A stretch of 6,300 nucleotides of DNA from Pseudomonadota bacterium (GTDB lineage Bacteria > Pseudomonadota > Alphaproteobacteria > Rhizobiales > Rhizobiaceae), in assembly GCA_023388675.1 (NCBI GenBank), contig JAEWFU010000392.1, forward strand, positions 1 through 6,300, written 5' to 3'. The notes beneath the pieces are model-generated. The model was not told where the DNA came from. It ran no database searches and worked only from the letters and a program-made list of their open reading frames with translations. Positions 5,855 to 6,300 of this stretch are shown here, in pieces. The first letter of the stretch is position 1, and every line of letters begins with the position of its first letter. The position numbers and the translations under genes were made by a program.

Positions 5855-6106
5855 TCAGGGACGACCTTCATCACGCGCAGAGATTATGTCTTCTATGGTG
5901 AGGCCGGTCCACCGGCCCTGCCGCTTGTTATCGAGTATCCATTCGACGGCAGCTTTCCGCCGTTCTGCCCGATCCGCAGTCGCTGGAGGAACGATCTTCG
6001 CGACGACGCGGCCGTGGCGTGTGACCTCGACCGTCTCTCCGCGCTCCACATCAGCGAGGAGTTCAGAAAAGTGAGACTTGGCTTGGGACGCTGACAAAAT
6101 CTTCAT
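5855..6106 (-). CDS. Phd/YefM-type antitoxin paired with the PIN toxin
   Basis: An 83-residue antitoxin. The N-terminal half (residues 1-41) has the Phd/YefM DNA-binding fold signature: 'ILSASQAKSHFSELLADVERGETVEVTRHGRVVAKIVPP', with the S-A-S-Q-A-K helix start, 'GE.V.VTR.G..VA.I.P' strands and turn. The C-terminal half (about 45-83) is charged and ends 'TIEDIISARDEGRP', the flexible part expected to wrap and inhibit the toxin. Such antitoxins normally bind their own promoter, alone or with the toxin. ATG 6104-6106 is chosen. An in-frame TTG at 6121 would add five residues and falls inside the operator-like palindrome. No clear Shine-Dalgarno sequence precedes the ATG. The gene is immediately followed by vapC with stop and start codons touching, and lies 39 bp after a MarR-type gene. 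Confidence 0.93.
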   Translation of the reverse strand: MKILSASQAKSHFSELLADVERGETVEVTRHGRVVAKIVPPATADRAERRKAAVEWILDNKRQGRWTGLTIEDIISARDEGRP

Positions 6107-6116
6107 GGCAAAACCA

Positions 6117-6127
6117 GTCAATTTGAC
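6117..6127. promoter_or_regulatory. Operator-like palindrome GTCAA-A/T-TTGAC
   Basis: A perfect 5+1+5 inverted repeat. It covers the predicted transcription start, just downstream of the -10 element and 10 bp before the antitoxin ATG. This is where an autoregulating Phd/YefM antitoxin complex would be expected to bind. Binding is inferred. Confidence 0.5.
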
Positions 6128-6131
6128 CGAA

Positions 6132-6159
6132 ATTTATACCTGCTCTCATGTCTCGTCAA
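6132..6159 (-). promoter_or_regulatory. Sigma-70-type promoter of the toxin-antitoxin operon
   Basis: On the minus strand, TTGACG (6159-6154) is followed after 15-16 bp by TATAAAT (6138-6132), the best promoter match in the window. The -35 hexamer lies just beyond the MarR stop codon region, inside its last codons. Predicted start is near 6125, giving a leader of about 19 nt. Confidence 0.6.
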
Positions 6160-6300
6160 CCCTGCGCAAACTCCGCTCCAGCGCGGCAAGCCCAGCCAGC
6201 ACCGCCTTTCGGTCGGCCTCGCTCATGGTCGACAGCATGTGGGCCTCGAAGCCATGCGCCAGCGGCACCAGTGCCCGATAGACATCCTCGCCTGCTTTGG
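6146..6300 (-). CDS. MarR-family transcriptional regulator (C-terminal 50 residues only)
   Basis: The frame enters from the right edge and ends at a TGA (6146-6148), giving 50 residues. These begin 'KAGEDVYRALVPLAHGFEA' and continue 'HMLSTMSEADRKAVLAGLAALERSLRRVDET'. This is the form of the last two helices of MarR-type dimeric winged-helix repressors: 'G...Y..L.P.A..FE..ML..MS..DR.A...GL..LE..L'. These helices form the dimer interface; the DNA-binding wing is outside the window. Its start and ligand cannot be seen. It reads in the same direction as the toxin-antitoxin genes, with its stop 39 bp before the antitoxin ATG, and holds that operon's -35 element within its coding end. Read-through from it could add to toxin-antitoxin expression. 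Confidence 0.75.
   Translation of the reverse strand, partial: KAGEDVYRALVPLAHGFEAHMLSTMSEADRKAVLAGLAALERSLRRVDET

Overview
The window is GC-rich, with the strong GC3 bias that produces long open frames antisense to real genes. It shows no insertion sequence, tRNA, rRNA or CRISPR array. The gene content suggests an alphaproteobacterial chromosome, most likely of the rhizobial order Hyphomicrobiales (Phyllobacteriaceae-like). This placement is an inference from protein families and style: a non-pyrrolysine MttB-like methyltransferase, a DgcA-like flavin oxidoreductase, an HPP protein and a PIN/Phd toxin-antitoxin pair.

Left third, minus strand: an apparent three-gene operon reads leftward from about 2515. 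Its order is an MttB-superfamily (COG5598-type) methyltransferase, a small exported DUF3828-like protein, and the N-terminal 151 residues of an Old-Yellow-Enzyme/trimethylamine-dehydrogenase-type NADH:flavin oxidoreductase that runs off the left edge. The intergenic gaps are 34 and 21 bp. The two enzyme families point to N-methylated amine (betaine-type) demethylation. The substrate cannot be read from the sequence, and no corrinoid protein or reductive activase is visible.

Divergent from this operon, across a 133-bp regulatory gap with two inverted repeats, is a very clear L-threonine 3-dehydrogenase gene (tdh). Its usual partner kbl does not follow it. Instead there is a 151-bp gap and a small HPP-family membrane protein.

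Middle right, plus strand: a 312-residue JmjC/cupin-like protein with an HxD...H iron-site pattern follows a 124-bp gap that contains tandem short repeats. It converges on a minus-strand toxin-antitoxin operon. A 7-bp perfect inverted repeat brackets the convergence and includes both stop codons.

Right end, minus strand: a VapC-type PIN toxin starts at a TTG directly abutting the stop of its Phd/YefM-type antitoxin. The pair has a recognisable promoter and operator-like palindrome, and the promoter's -35 element lies inside the 3' end of an upstream MarR-type regulator cut by the window edge. No wholly new system stands out. The most interesting items are the methyltransferase/exported protein/OYE operon, the orphan JmjC-like protein and the compact toxin-antitoxin control region.
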